Shown: piece after piece, positions 53,018 through 61,515 of the stretch | Layout: each line of letters starts with the position of its first letter | Numbering within the stretch: the stretch's first letter is position 1 | Assembly: GCA_045106195.1 (NCBI GenBank) | Contig: JBGCEH010000019.1 | Coordinates: 1 to 64,000 of the forward strand | DNA length: 64,000 nt | Reading direction: 5' to 3' | Origin: Granulosicoccus sp045106195 | GTDB taxonomy: Bacteria > Pseudomonadota > Gammaproteobacteria > Granulosicoccales > Granulosicoccaceae | Made by a program: the position numbers and the translations under genes | Notes under the pieces: generated by a model | The model's input: the letters and a program-made list of their open reading frames with translations, nothing else | Databases searched by the model: none | What the model was told of the DNA's origin: nothing

Positions 53018-54097
53018 TCATAAAACTTTATCGGTATCAGGATCAATCAGCAATATTCGGTTGGTGTCAATGTGGATGTTCATCTGCTCGTGCACGCGGG
53101 CGACATCCTGCGCATCCAGTTCGGCAACTACCGATACGCCAGAGAGTTGAAACGTTGCATAACTTCGAGAACCGGTGGGTTGCAAAAGCTCAATGCTGAT
53201 CGTCAGATCACCGTTGTTTTGTCGGGAAATATGCTCTGGGCGTATTCCACAGGTGATGGGTTTGTTGATATGGCTGGCAAGCGTCTCCAAGCGTGATGAT
53301 GGCAGGCTTAGCCGACGATTATCGGTAAACCTCAACACGGGTTGGTCGTTCTCGATAAACACCGTAGCGGGCACAAAGTTGATGCTTGGTGAACCCACGA
53401 ACCCTGCCACAAACTTGCTCACTGGCTTTTCGAACAGTTCGAGAGGTGATCCCATTTGTTCAATACTGCCGTCGCGTAGTAGTACGATTCTGTCTGCCAG
53501 TGTCATGGCCTCCACCTGATCGTGGGTGACATAGATCATGGTCTTGCCAATTTCCTGATGCAGGCGCTTGATCTCACTGCGCATACCTTCACGCAACTGC
53601 GCATCAAGATTGGATAATGGCTCATCGAACAGAAAAAGCCGGGCATCACGTACCACCGCTCTCCCTATAGCAACTCGCTGGCGTTGTCCTCCTGAAAGTT
53701 CTTTGGGGAAGCGTTGTAGCAAGGGTTCGATATCAAGCATTTTTGCCACCGCATTTACCTTGGCGTCGATACCATCCTTGGGCGACTTTCTTGCCCGTAG
53801 ACCAAAGGCAATATTCTCGAACACGTTCATGTACGGATATAACGCGTAATTCTGGAAGACCATCGCCAGATTCCTGTCGCGTGGCTGCATGTCATTGATG
53901 ACAACCTCATTTATCGAGATTGTGCCTTTGTCGATGTGTTCAAGACCGGCTATCGTTCGCAGCAGCGTACTTTTACCACAACCGGATGGCCCGACGAAGA
54001 CGGTGAATTCGCCTTCCGGGATATCAAGATTGATACCACGCAGAGCATGGGATCTGCCGTAGTATTTATGCAGACCTGAGATGGACAGTGTCGTCAT
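53018..54097 (-). CDS. Sugar ABC transporter ATP-binding protein (UgpC/MsmK type)
   Basis: A 359-residue ATPase: Walker A GPSGCGKST, Q-loop region NLAMVFQNYALYPYMNV, signature LSGGQRQRVAIGRAVV, Walker B LFLFDEPLSNLD, switch histidine in YVTHDQVEAM, and a C-terminal TOBE/MalK-like domain. Start at the ATG 54097 (TTLSISGLHKYYG); the frame is open further upstream but covers the permease gene. It follows the permease gene by 2 bases and overlaps the beginning of the lactonase-like frame. It powers the carbohydrate importer of the apiose locus. Confidence 0.9.
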   Translation of the reverse strand: MTTLSISGLHKYYGRSHALRGINLDIPEGEFTVFVGPSGCGKSTLLRTIAGLEHIDKGTISINEVVINDMQPRDRNLAMVFQNYALYPYMNVFENIAFGLRARKSPKDGIDAKVNAVAKMLDIEPLLQRFPKELSGGQRQRVAIGRAVVRDARLFLFDEPLSNLDAQLREGMRSEIKRLHQEIGKTMIYVTHDQVEAMTLADRIVLLRDGSIEQMGSPLELFEKPVSKFVAGFVGSPSINFVPATVFIENDQPVLRFTDNRRLSLPSSRLETLASHINKPITCGIRPEHISRQNNGDLTISIELLQPTGSRSYATFQLSGVSVVAELDAQDVARVHEQMNIHIDTNRILLIDPDTDKVL

Positions 54098-54099
54098 GA

Positions 54100-54921
54100 T
54101 TATCCTTTTACGGCACCCATTGAAATTCCCCGAACCATATAGCGTTGCAGCGTGGCAACTGCGATGAAGATCGGAATCGTCCCCAATACACTCATCGCAG
54201 CGATCTTCGCCCAGAAGTTGGACTGACCACCGAAGTAGTGCGTTACCTGCACCGGAAATGTTGTGACTTCGTTGCGTGTCAGTACAAGTGCGAATATAAA
54301 GTCGTTCCATGCAAAAACAAAAGTAAAGACCGCTGTGGCGAAAAGCCCTGAGCGAACCATGGGGAAAACCACTTTGCGCAACACTTCCCATCGTGTGCAG
54401 CCATCGACCAGAGCGCTTTCTTCCAGTTCCAGTGGTATGTCCTCTATGTAGCCTCGCATCATCCAGATCACATACGGAAGATTGAACGCGGTGTATAACA
54501 ATATGAGCCCATGATAGGTATCAACCCATCCCAGCCAGACATAAAGCAAAAAGATGGGGAACACAATGGCTATGGGTGGAATCATGCGTTGCGATATGAT
54601 CCAGATAGCAAGGTTGTCTCCCCCGGTCCTGAATCGCGCCAGACTATAGGCACAGATGGTGCCGATGAACATCGCGAGTGCCGTGCTGACCGTCGCTATG
54701 AAAAGGCTGTTCCATACGGTGACAACATCACCGTCCTTGAAAAGTACAGCATAATTGGCAAACTGGATACTATCCGGCAGCCAGTCTGGTGGTGAAGCGA
54801 ATATTTCATCGGGTGTCTTGAACGAGATGGCGAACAGCCAGTAGATCGGAAACAGAAAAATAATCGTGATGCTGATTAACGTCACATAGCGTAAGAGCAG
54901 AATCATGGAGTTGCGTTTCAT
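54100..54921 (-). CDS. Sugar ABC transporter permease (MalG type)
   Basis: A 273-residue inner membrane permease of the carbohydrate-uptake CUT1 type with six hydrophobic segments and the coupling loop LEESALVDGCTRWEVLRKVVFPM, close to MalG-type EAA..DGA. Its start overlaps the stop of the preceding permease by 4 bases. Confidence 0.88.
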   Translation of the reverse strand: MKRNSMILLLRYVTLISITIIFLFPIYWLFAISFKTPDEIFASPPDWLPDSIQFANYAVLFKDGDVVTVWNSLFIATVSTALAMFIGTICAYSLARFRTGGDNLAIWIISQRMIPPIAIVFPIFLLYVWLGWVDTYHGLILLYTAFNLPYVIWMMRGYIEDIPLELEESALVDGCTRWEVLRKVVFPMVRSGLFATAVFTFVFAWNDFIFALVLTRNEVTTFPVQVTHYFGGQSNFWAKIAAMSVLGTIPIFIAVATLQRYMVRGISMGAVKG

Positions 54922-55805
54922 CGGGTCACTTCCACACGCTTCAGCGCAAAAATGACTACCGCGGACAGAATGACGATAACCAGAAACGCTATGGCTGCGG
55001 TATAGCTGGTTTCAAATTGCTTGAACCCTTGTACGTAGGCATAGATAGAGACTGTTTCAGTGCTTGTGCCCGGACCGCCCTGAGTCAGTGCCCAGACCAT
55101 ATCAAATAACCTGAAAAGATCCAGAGCGCGAATAAGTATGGCGATAACCATAACCGGGGCAATGGCTGGCAGCATGATTTTGAAGAAAATCCGCCAATAG
55201 GATGCACCATCGATCTTCGCTGCCTCTATCTGTGATTTATCAACGTTGCCCAGCGCAGCCAGCAGTAGTAAAAACATGAAAGGCGTCCATTGCCAGATCT
55301 CGGTTATCAGTATGGCTGGATATACAAAGCTAGGATTGATGGTCCAGAGGATGGTCACAGGTTCGCCAGCGAACCAGCTGATGATCTGGTTGATGGGACC
55401 GAAGCGGTTATCAAACAGTAGACGCCAGGCAGCACCTGCAACGATGGGCGAGATGACAGTAGGCAATAGCAAGAGGGCGATGAAAATCTGCTTGCCGGGC
55501 AATCTCTCAAGGCAGAGCAATGCCATCAACATGCCGAGTATCAATTCGATTGGCAATGCTATGACCATGAATATGACCGTGTGCTGAAAAGATTCCCACA
55601 ACCGGGAATCTTCCAGCAGCATTCGATAATTGAGGAGGCCCTGAAATGAGGTGTCTATATCAATCAGATTGATATTCTGAAAACTGACAATGAGTGAATA
55701 GATGAGTGGAAACAAACCAATCAACAGCAACAAGAATACCGCTGGTGCAATCAACCAGTATTTAAACCATCGCTCGTAGTGAGCATTTTGAGTTCCTGCA
55801 CTCAT
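54918..55805 (-). CDS. Sugar ABC transporter permease (MalF type)
   Basis: A 295-residue CUT1 permease, six hydrophobic segments, loop IEAAKIDGASYWRIFFKIMLPA. A short hydrophilic N-terminus (SAGTQNAHYERWF) precedes the first span. Transcribed after the binding-protein gene, from which it is separated by 344 bases containing REP-like palindromes and a direct repeat. Confidence 0.88.
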   Translation of the reverse strand: MSAGTQNAHYERWFKYWLIAPAVFLLLLIGLFPLIYSLIVSFQNINLIDIDTSFQGLLNYRMLLEDSRLWESFQHTVIFMVIALPIELILGMLMALLCLERLPGKQIFIALLLLPTVISPIVAGAAWRLLFDNRFGPINQIISWFAGEPVTILWTINPSFVYPAILITEIWQWTPFMFLLLLAALGNVDKSQIEAAKIDGASYWRIFFKIMLPAIAPVMVIAILIRALDLFRLFDMVWALTQGGPGTSTETVSIYAYVQGFKQFETSYTAAIAFLVIVILSAVVIFALKRVEVTR

Positions 55806-55843
55806 ATGATGGGAAGATTAATGATGGGAAGATTAATGATGAG
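55806..55843. repeat. 15-base tandem direct repeat, 2.5 copies
   Basis: ATGATGGGAAGATTA at 55806-55820 and 55821-55835, then the first bases ATGATG of a third copy. It abuts the start codon of the MalF-type permease gene on the other strand, so on that strand it lies in the leader and contains TAATCTTCCCATCAT units. Confidence 0.85.
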
Positions 55844-55904
55844 TCGATTGATGTTGAGCGAAAAACAGCTAGCGAGATCAGAAAAACAGTGTAATGCCAG
55901 TGCA

Positions 55905-55980
55905 CGTCATCCCCGCGCAGGTGGGGATCCATTGCGCATGAGTCTCAATGCATGGTCAGATCCCCGCTTTCGCGGGGATC
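55905..55980. repeat. Pair of inverted REP-like palindromes (BIME-like)
   Basis: The first palindrome is ATCCCCGC with GTGGGGAT (loop GCAG), preceded by CGTC (55905-55930); the second is GATCCCCGC with GCGGGGATC (loop TTTC, 55959-55980), perfect 9-base arms. They run head to tail in opposite directions about 30 bases apart. The class resembles the dispersed CGTCATCCCCGC type of repetitive extragenic palindrome. It sits between the sugar-binding-protein gene and the permease genes, the classic position of REP elements that stabilise a binding-protein message. Confidence 0.85.
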
Positions 55981-56149
55981 ACGGTAACTAGCTGTGGATG
56001 TACTTACTATCCGGGATCATAGTTACTGCTTGAGAATGACAGTTGCCGCTCAAGGATGACTGTATTACGCCGAAGCCAAGTCTCTGTGAGCTGTGAGTGA
56101 TGACGATTCTCAGGTCGGTTGGCCGTGCATTCACGACTGATATTCTTCA
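55981..56149. other. Remainder of the binding-protein to permease gap
   Basis: Contains short GAGAATGAC/AAGGATGAC stretches that look like decayed REP copies. No gene. Confidence 0.35.
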
Positions 56150-57562
56150 CTAGCGCTGTGGATACGAATTCGGCTTCGAAGCCCAATCCATATAGACGGC
56201 TTTCTGTTTATCAATACCGATTCTTGCCGTGGTTTTATCCCAGGTTTCTGCGACATCATCAAGAATGGTTTTTGGCTCTTCACCTGCCCACAATCGACTT
56301 ACCGCTTGACGCAAAGCCTCCTCATAACGATCGGTCTGCAGTAGAGAGAGATCGCTCAGGCCGACTTCTGCTGCTTTTTGCAGCATGGCAAGGTATTCCG
56401 GAGCATCTGGCCAACGAGACTGATACTCTTCGCTGGCAAAATGTGATTCACGGAAGGGGTCGCGCAAGGCATAAGGTAGTTGCACACGCTCGAGGCTGAC
56501 CTCGGCGCTGTTCAGCCATTGAATAAACAGATAGGCCGCCTCCTTGTTCTTGCTGTTGGACGAGACGCTTAAAGAAAATCCAGCCGCAAGCTCGGGATGT
56601 CCGCCTGGTGGAAGTGCATAACCCACCTTGCCCGCAATGGCAGATTTAGGCACCCATGCCAGCGCCTCTTCATCGCTACCGTAGCCGGCTGCCCAACGCC
56701 CATACGGTGGCCATGAAATGGTCATTGCACTATCACCCGACAAGAATGTTGCCAGGTTTTCGACAAAACCTGTGGTCTCGATTCCGGGTGGCATGAATGC
56801 ATTTTCCTCTCGCATTTCCGTCAGAACTCGTATGCCCACATCACTGTTGACTGTGGCATTCATATCCTCATCGAAGAACTTTCCCCCTTCAACGCGAAAA
56901 CGTTCCTGAAACATCCATTGAGTGTATGGGGGCTGGCGAAAGAATGCAGCGCCATACATCTCTGGCGCATATTTGTCTGTCAGCATCTGTCCGATTTCCG
57001 CAAATTCCGCCCACGTCTCGGGTGGTTCGAGGCCGTTCTCGGCGAAAATATCCTTCCTGTAGTACAAGAGAAAGACATCGCCATCGTCTGGAAGACCATA
57101 GATGGTGCCGTCGTACGTCATCTGGTTGTCTCGGTAGACCGCCCCGATATCCTGCAATTCATCTCGGTAACCGTATTTGTCAATGAAGGAATCCAGAGGC
57201 TCCAGAGCGCCGGCAATCGCAAGATCCGGTAACCATGACGGGATGACATTGAGCGCGTCGTAGGCCCCAGTGCCGGCCCGATGTTCCTGCAGAATCTTGG
57301 TGAACATCTCTGCGGTGGAGACTTCAATGACCTTGACATCGATCCCGGTCAGTTCTTTCCATTTGGGACCTGAAAAATTCAGGGGGTCAAGCGCCTGCAG
57401 GCCTGCTTCCCACACAATGGTAATCTCAGTACCGGCATATTGTTTGGCGGCTTCTACCGCTCGTTCAGCCGCTGATTGTGCATGGGCGTTTGCGCCTGCC
57501 AGGCAGACGATGACCACCCAGGCAACCGACCATCTGCCTTTGAGGGAGGGGAGTAGTTTCAT
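56150..57562 (-). CDS. Sugar ABC transporter periplasmic binding protein
   Basis: A 470-residue extracellular family 1 solute-binding protein. From the ATG at 57562 a signal peptide (WSVAWVVIVCLAGANAHA) ends near residue 29. The mature protein (ITIVWEAGLQALDPLNFSGP, then GLPDDGDVFLLYYRKDIF) has the carbohydrate-binding plan. GGAG lies 8 bases before the start, and the frame extends 12 codons further upstream without a ribosome binding site. First gene of the minus-strand importer operon and divergent from the ApsD candidate; the shared promoter region carries the motif also found before apnO/oiaK. The ligand is presumably apiose or an apiose-containing oligosaccharide (inference). Confidence 0.85.
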   Translation of the reverse strand: MKLLPSLKGRWSVAWVVIVCLAGANAHAQSAAERAVEAAKQYAGTEITIVWEAGLQALDPLNFSGPKWKELTGIDVKVIEVSTAEMFTKILQEHRAGTGAYDALNVIPSWLPDLAIAGALEPLDSFIDKYGYRDELQDIGAVYRDNQMTYDGTIYGLPDDGDVFLLYYRKDIFAENGLEPPETWAEFAEIGQMLTDKYAPEMYGAAFFRQPPYTQWMFQERFRVEGGKFFDEDMNATVNSDVGIRVLTEMREENAFMPPGIETTGFVENLATFLSGDSAMTISWPPYGRWAAGYGSDEEALAWVPKSAIAGKVGYALPPGGHPELAAGFSLSVSSNSKNKEAAYLFIQWLNSAEVSLERVQLPYALRDPFRESHFASEEYQSRWPDAPEYLAMLQKAAEVGLSDLSLLQTDRYEEALRQAVSRLWAGEEPKTILDDVAETWDKTTARIGIDKQKAVYMDWASKPNSYPQR

Positions 57563-57869
57563 AGACGTTCTCCGGGTTGTGGTTTTCGTTCGGTCCACAC
57601 TGAGCCGGCCTCTTGTACTTGGGTCCTATGCCCCTAGTTGGAAAGCCTTTATTCACCCGACGCGTTGTCCAGAATGGACAGCGCGTGGTTGACGTTTTCG
57701 GGGATGGTTCCAGCTCTTGCGTGTTTGCACTATTTTCGGTTCATATGTAATGATGATCAACATATCATACCAGTATGTCAACATGAATTTTTTGAAGGTC
57801 CCGTTGATGGACTGGTCAATTCCTGGCTAACTTGTGTATGCGCGGTTGTCGGACATTTGGGAGAAAGCA
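57563..57869. other. Divergent promoter region, 307 bases
   Basis: Separates the importer operon from the oxidoreductase gene; holds the candidate operator at 57764-57780 and no gene. Confidence 0.6.
57764..57780. promoter_or_regulatory. Candidate operator of the apiose regulon (copy 1)
   Basis: ATCATACCAGTATGTCA. Its core CATAC-CA-GTATG (57766-57777) has two exact 5-base arms around a CA centre. Compared on the opposite strand with 62379-62394 it differs only by one extra A. GGTAT half-sites are known for FadR-subfamily regulators of sugar-acid pathways. It lies 90 bases before the ApsD candidate gene. Confidence 0.6.
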
Positions 57870-58886
57870 ATGAAAGGTGCGTTAATTGGTTGCGGTTTTT
57901 TCGCTCAGAACCAGTTGCATGCGTGGCGTGATATTCAAGGGGTAGAGATTGTGGCTTTGTGTGATCAGGATGATTCACGCTTGCAAGCGACTGCGCAATT
58001 GTTCGGCGTATCCAGAACCTACACTGATGCAGAGGAGATGCTGGCAGCGGGCGGATTCGATTTCGTGGATATTGCCACAACCGTAGGTTCTCATCGATAT
58101 CTGGTAGAAGCCGCCGCCGGGGCGGGTGTTCACATCATTTGCCAAAAGCCGTTCGCTACGAACATGGACGATGCGCGTGCCATGGTTGCGGCTGCACATC
58201 AGTCAGGAAAAACGCTGATGGTGCATGAGAATTTTCGATGGCAATCGCCGATACAGGCCGCGATTGAGGTAGTCAGATCAGGCGCAATTGGTGACCCGTT
58301 CTTTTGTCGCGTAAGTTTTCGTTCTGGCTACGATGTATTTTCCGGTCAACCTTATCTAGCGGAAGGTAGCCGCTTTATCATCGAAGATCTTGGTATTCAC
58401 ATCCTTGATATTGCGCGAGCGCTGATGGGTGACGTTAAACAGATTGCCGCCACAACGCGACGGATCAACCCCGATATTAAAGGTGAGGATGTAGCAACGA
58501 TGCTGTTAAATCACAAGAACGGCGCTACAAGCGTTGTGGATTGTTCTTATGCAACACGGCGAATACCGGAGACTTTCCCGCAGTCACTGCTTGAAATTGA
58601 TGGAGTCAAAGGCACGCTGCGACTGGATGCCGAGTATCAACTGACAATACAAAATCATACTGAGATACGTCGGGATGTAGCCCCAACACTACTCGAATGG
58701 GCTGAGAAGCCCTGGCACAATATCCAGGAGAGTGTACTGGCCATACAGCAGCACTTTATAGTGTGTATTGCCGCTGGCGTCGAGCCAGAGACCTCTGGGG
58801 CTGATAATCTTAAAACTCTGGCTCTGGTTGAAGCTGCGTACCAGTCTGCATCCGGAGGCGTCATGATAGATATGTCTAAGATTTAG
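57870..58886 (+). CDS. apsD: Gfo/Idh/MocA family dehydrogenase, D-apiose dehydrogenase candidate
   Basis: A 338-residue NAD(P)-dependent dehydrogenase. The start is the ATG at 57870 (GALIGCGFFAQNQLHAW), with GGGAG 7 bases upstream; a longer frame from 57834 lacks such a site. Features: Rossmann GxGxx(A), the conserved CQKPFA (lysine of the EKP motif; here QKP), GEDVATMLLNHKNGATSV, and the C-terminal alpha/beta domain. D-apiose dehydrogenase of the known apiose pathways belongs to this family and oxidises apiose to apionolactone. The name rests on the surrounding apionate genes; other polyol or sugar substrates remain possible. Confidence 0.65.
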   Translation: MKGALIGCGFFAQNQLHAWRDIQGVEIVALCDQDDSRLQATAQLFGVSRTYTDAEEMLAAGGFDFVDIATTVGSHRYLVEAAAGAGVHIICQKPFATNMDDARAMVAAAHQSGKTLMVHENFRWQSPIQAAIEVVRSGAIGDPFFCRVSFRSGYDVFSGQPYLAEGSRFIIEDLGIHILDIARALMGDVKQIAATTRRINPDIKGEDVATMLLNHKNGATSVVDCSYATRRIPETFPQSLLEIDGVKGTLRLDAEYQLTIQNHTEIRRDVAPTLLEWAEKPWHNIQESVLAIQQHFIVCIAAGVEPETSGADNLKTLALVEAAYQSASGGVMIDMSKI

Positions 58887-59242
58887 AATGTTTATAATAT
58901 TTATAAAGGGATAGCTTATCGATATACACATTATCAAGATGTGAAGCGCATCGACATCGATCATCGGCTTCGTGACGAATCTCGATTACTGTACGGACGG
59001 ATTGCTGAACTAATCTGCCGTTCCGATCAAAAGCTGGATATTCTGAATTCGTCGGTTGAGTGGTGACGCAGGTACGTACCCAAGCCAGGTTCTTGTGGGT
59101 TTGACTTTCAGAGTTAGTCCAGCACGTGTGCCTCTCTTCCAACGGCAACGACAAAGTATCTTCGGGCTGTCTTTGAAGTAATGACACCTTATCCATTGTC
59201 AGTAGCCAGACGTTTTTTTCAAGTTTAGCTGTAGGGATTTGG
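58887..59242. other. 356-base intergenic region
   Basis: Precedes the secreted DUF4832-like gene. TGACA (59182-59186) and TGTCA (59197-59201) form a weak inverted repeat about 40 bases before the start, reminiscent of the TGTCA end of the putative apiose operator. A long antisense open frame here is not accepted as a gene. Confidence 0.35.
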
Positions 59243-60703
59243 ATGAATAGAAAGATGGTTGGAAGCTTTGCGTGTAAACAAAAACGTGTTTGTGCAATGG
59301 CTTTGGTTATGTCGATTTTTCCACTAACGGCGTTTGCGCAAACACCAGGCGTGTGTATCGTCAGGCCGACGCAGATCACTAACCATACCTACCAGAAAAA
59401 TGATGGCCCCTTTAAAAATCCGCTTAAAGGGTGGAACTCTGGTTGGGATGGAGGCAACGATTACCCAGAGTCATCGGTTGGGTTTCAGTACATACCGTGG
59501 AAAGATTTCGAACCCAGTGATGGTAATTTCAGTCGTGCAGGCGTAGAAGACCGTATAGACAATGACGGCAGTAAGAACCGGCATCTAATCCTGCGACTTT
59601 ACTGCGACTGGCATGGTCAGGATCGTGAGTCTGACTGCCCCGGCTGGATGTATACAACGGCAGGTGTTGCGCGTCTGCAAGGAAGTAACGGCAGATACAT
59701 AACAGATTTCAATGATCCGAATTACATTGCACAGGCACGCGAAGCCATTCAAGCCTTTGCTGATGAATATGATGACGATCCTCGTATATATGCTGTGCAG
59801 ATGGGCGTGATTGGTTATTGGGGAGAATGGCATTCCTGGGGGTCCGACTTTGGTGGCGATAGTTACGACATTACGGATGCGACTAAAACATCAATATTGA
59901 ACGCTTACCAATCAAGTTTCGACAATGCCGGAATCATGGCTCGTTATCCTTGGCGAGAGCCGACAAAATCAGCGATCGGCATCGGTTTTCACAATGATTT
60001 TTTTGTTGCTGATAATGGACACAGCGAAGAGTTCGATGAATCGATTACCGCTGGTGGTCAATGGATGAATGGCCCGATAGGTGGTGAAGTACCGCCACGT
60101 GACGAAGGCGACGCATCGTCTGAAAGGGCTGCTCTTTTCAGTGGACAAGCAGGACTGCGTGTCTTAGAGGCAGGGCATTATTCGACAATGAAAGCTGGCT
60201 CTTATCGTGTCGAAGCAGGGGAAAGCAACTATGCAGGTTACATGCGGCTCCATAAGAAAATGGGTTACAACTATCAAATCGATGTAGCAAGATTCTCCGA
60301 TACTGCAAGGCGGTCAACACCATTCGTTGTTGAGGTGGTCGGTACTAACATTGGTGTAGCCCCCATGTATTTTGACTGGGATGTTCAGTTTGCGTTGTTG
60401 GATGCTACGAACAACCTGAAGGTGATGGAAGAAGCAGATAGTGACTTGACAACGATTCTGCCGGATGCTCTTTTTACATTCTCCAGTGAGTTGGCACTCG
60501 GTGCTGTGAACCCCGGCGACTATAAACTTGCGATTAGAATCATTCAGCCAGGGGCGGACAAACCCAAGAGTGAGGTCTGGAAACTGGATGCCAGAAACAC
60601 TTATATTCTATTCTCGAATGACATGCCAGTCGTTCAAGGAGAATGGAACAACACGCTGTTGTCGGGTGGCTGGTCTGTTCTTGGTAACGTCTCAGTGCAG
60701 TAA
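59243..60703 (+). CDS. Secreted DUF4832/DUF4874-like protein (glycosidase-like fold)
   Basis: A 486-residue exported protein (signal MALVMSIFPLTAFA, cleavage near residue 33). The first two thirds look like a TIM-barrel of the kind classed as DUF4874/DUF4832: FKNPLKGWNSGW at the start, RHLILRLYCDW, AVQMGVIGYWGEWHSWG with the glutamate usual in clan A glycosidases, and GFHNDFFV. The last third is a beta-sandwich (TPFVVEVVGTNIGVAPMYF, ALGAVNPGDYKLAIRI). AGGGA lies about 7 bases before ATG. It stands between the apiose dehydrogenase candidate and the GntR regulator. A role in releasing apiose or an apioside outside the cell is an attractive hypothesis, not shown by any motif. Confidence 0.65.
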   Translation: MNRKMVGSFACKQKRVCAMALVMSIFPLTAFAQTPGVCIVRPTQITNHTYQKNDGPFKNPLKGWNSGWDGGNDYPESSVGFQYIPWKDFEPSDGNFSRAGVEDRIDNDGSKNRHLILRLYCDWHGQDRESDCPGWMYTTAGVARLQGSNGRYITDFNDPNYIAQAREAIQAFADEYDDDPRIYAVQMGVIGYWGEWHSWGSDFGGDSYDITDATKTSILNAYQSSFDNAGIMARYPWREPTKSAIGIGFHNDFFVADNGHSEEFDESITAGGQWMNGPIGGEVPPRDEGDASSERAALFSGQAGLRVLEAGHYSTMKAGSYRVEAGESNYAGYMRLHKKMGYNYQIDVARFSDTARRSTPFVVEVVGTNIGVAPMYFDWDVQFALLDATNNLKVMEEADSDLTTILPDALFTFSSELALGAVNPGDYKLAIRIIQPGADKPKSEVWKLDARNTYILFSNDMPVVQGEWNNTLLSGGWSVLGNVSVQ

Positions 60704-60723
60704 ATACAGTTTGCTACGGGTGG

Positions 60724-61443
60724 TTATTTGATTGTGGCCGATGTAAAGCTGGCGCTTGAGCGATTGAGGTGAGCATCCATGGCCAGAGCTGCGCCGCTGA
60801 CGTCGTTATTTGTTAGGTGGTCGAGAATAAGGGAATGTTCAATCAACGTTGTCTCTTCTTGACCGGACCAGAGTAGAAGCGAGGAATGGTACTCAAACAA
60901 CCACGTCAGCATCATTTCGGTGATCGAATGAATCAGTGGGTTTGCAGTTATCAGTGCAACACGCGTATGAAATGCTATGTCGGCCTTCATGAAGGCCTCA
61001 GCGTTGCCAAGTTGTGAGCGTTGTCTTTGAATCAGTTCCGCAAGGTCTGCTGCATCCCGATCAGTACATTTTTCGGCAGAAATTTTGATGGTTCCGAGTT
61101 CCAGAATATGACGTACCTGCTTGAGATGATCGATATTGGCAGGCTCGCTCGACAGTAAGAGTTTTGCGATATCGTCGAGCTGGTTGAAGGCCACTCCTGC
61201 CGTTAGAGAGTTTACGCGGCTACGCTCACCGTGTGTAATGGTGATTAGCCCCTTGCTTTGCATCGCTTGCAAGGCTTCACGCACTGCCGGGCGGCCAACG
61301 CCAAAGCGCTCCATCAAAGCGCGCTCTGATGGTACGGTGTCGCCTGCCGCCAGCTCACCACTTGCAACCATCTCACGCAATCGTTCAAACACTTGATCAG
61401 ACAGCTTCAGTCGTACAATCTTGCGATTGTTACTGTCAGTCAT
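60724..61443 (-). CDS. GntR family transcriptional regulator, FadR subfamily
   Basis: A 239-residue regulator, started at the ATG 61443 (TDSNNRKIVRLKLSD); the longer frame to 61509 has no better signal. N-terminal winged helix-turn-helix LREMVASGELAAGDTVPSER, ALMERFGVGRPAVREALQAM; C-terminal FCD all-helical ligand domain of about 150 residues with metal-type histidines (IAFHTRVALI and later HSLIL, HLNRS). Transcribed after apnO, 72 bases behind it. The likely effector is an apiose-derived acid or phosphate and the likely target the two ATCATACCAGT-type sites at 57.8 and 62.4 kb. Confidence 0.85.
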   Translation of the reverse strand: MTDSNNRKIVRLKLSDQVFERLREMVASGELAAGDTVPSERALMERFGVGRPAVREALQAMQSKGLITITHGERSRVNSLTAGVAFNQLDDIAKLLLSSEPANIDHLKQVRHILELGTIKISAEKCTDRDAADLAELIQRQRSQLGNAEAFMKADIAFHTRVALITANPLIHSITEMMLTWLFEYHSSLLLWSGQEETTLIEHSLILDHLTNNDVSGAALAMDAHLNRSSASFTSATIK

Positions 61444-61515
61444 GATTATTCGTTGCTGTTTTCTGGAACATGCTTGCATTGTACGTGTATCGGCACTGGC
61501 GTTGACCACAGAGCA

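Noticed and set aside
54098..54391. N-terminal extension of the sugar ATPase frame
   Set aside because: The extension lies wholly in the permease gene; the ATG at 54097 gives the standard ATPase start.
55779..55991. Plus-strand open frame across the REP region
   Set aside because: Its product contains the RHPRAGGDP and DPRFRGD type peptides that REP-like palindromes always yield when translated; it is a by-product of the repeats.
58876..59379. 504-base minus-strand open frame between the dehydrogenase and the secreted barrel gene
   Set aside because: It overlaps the signal peptide of the secreted protein on the other strand and has no recognisable domain. A faint resemblance of its end (ASHLDNV) to FCD regulators is too short to count.
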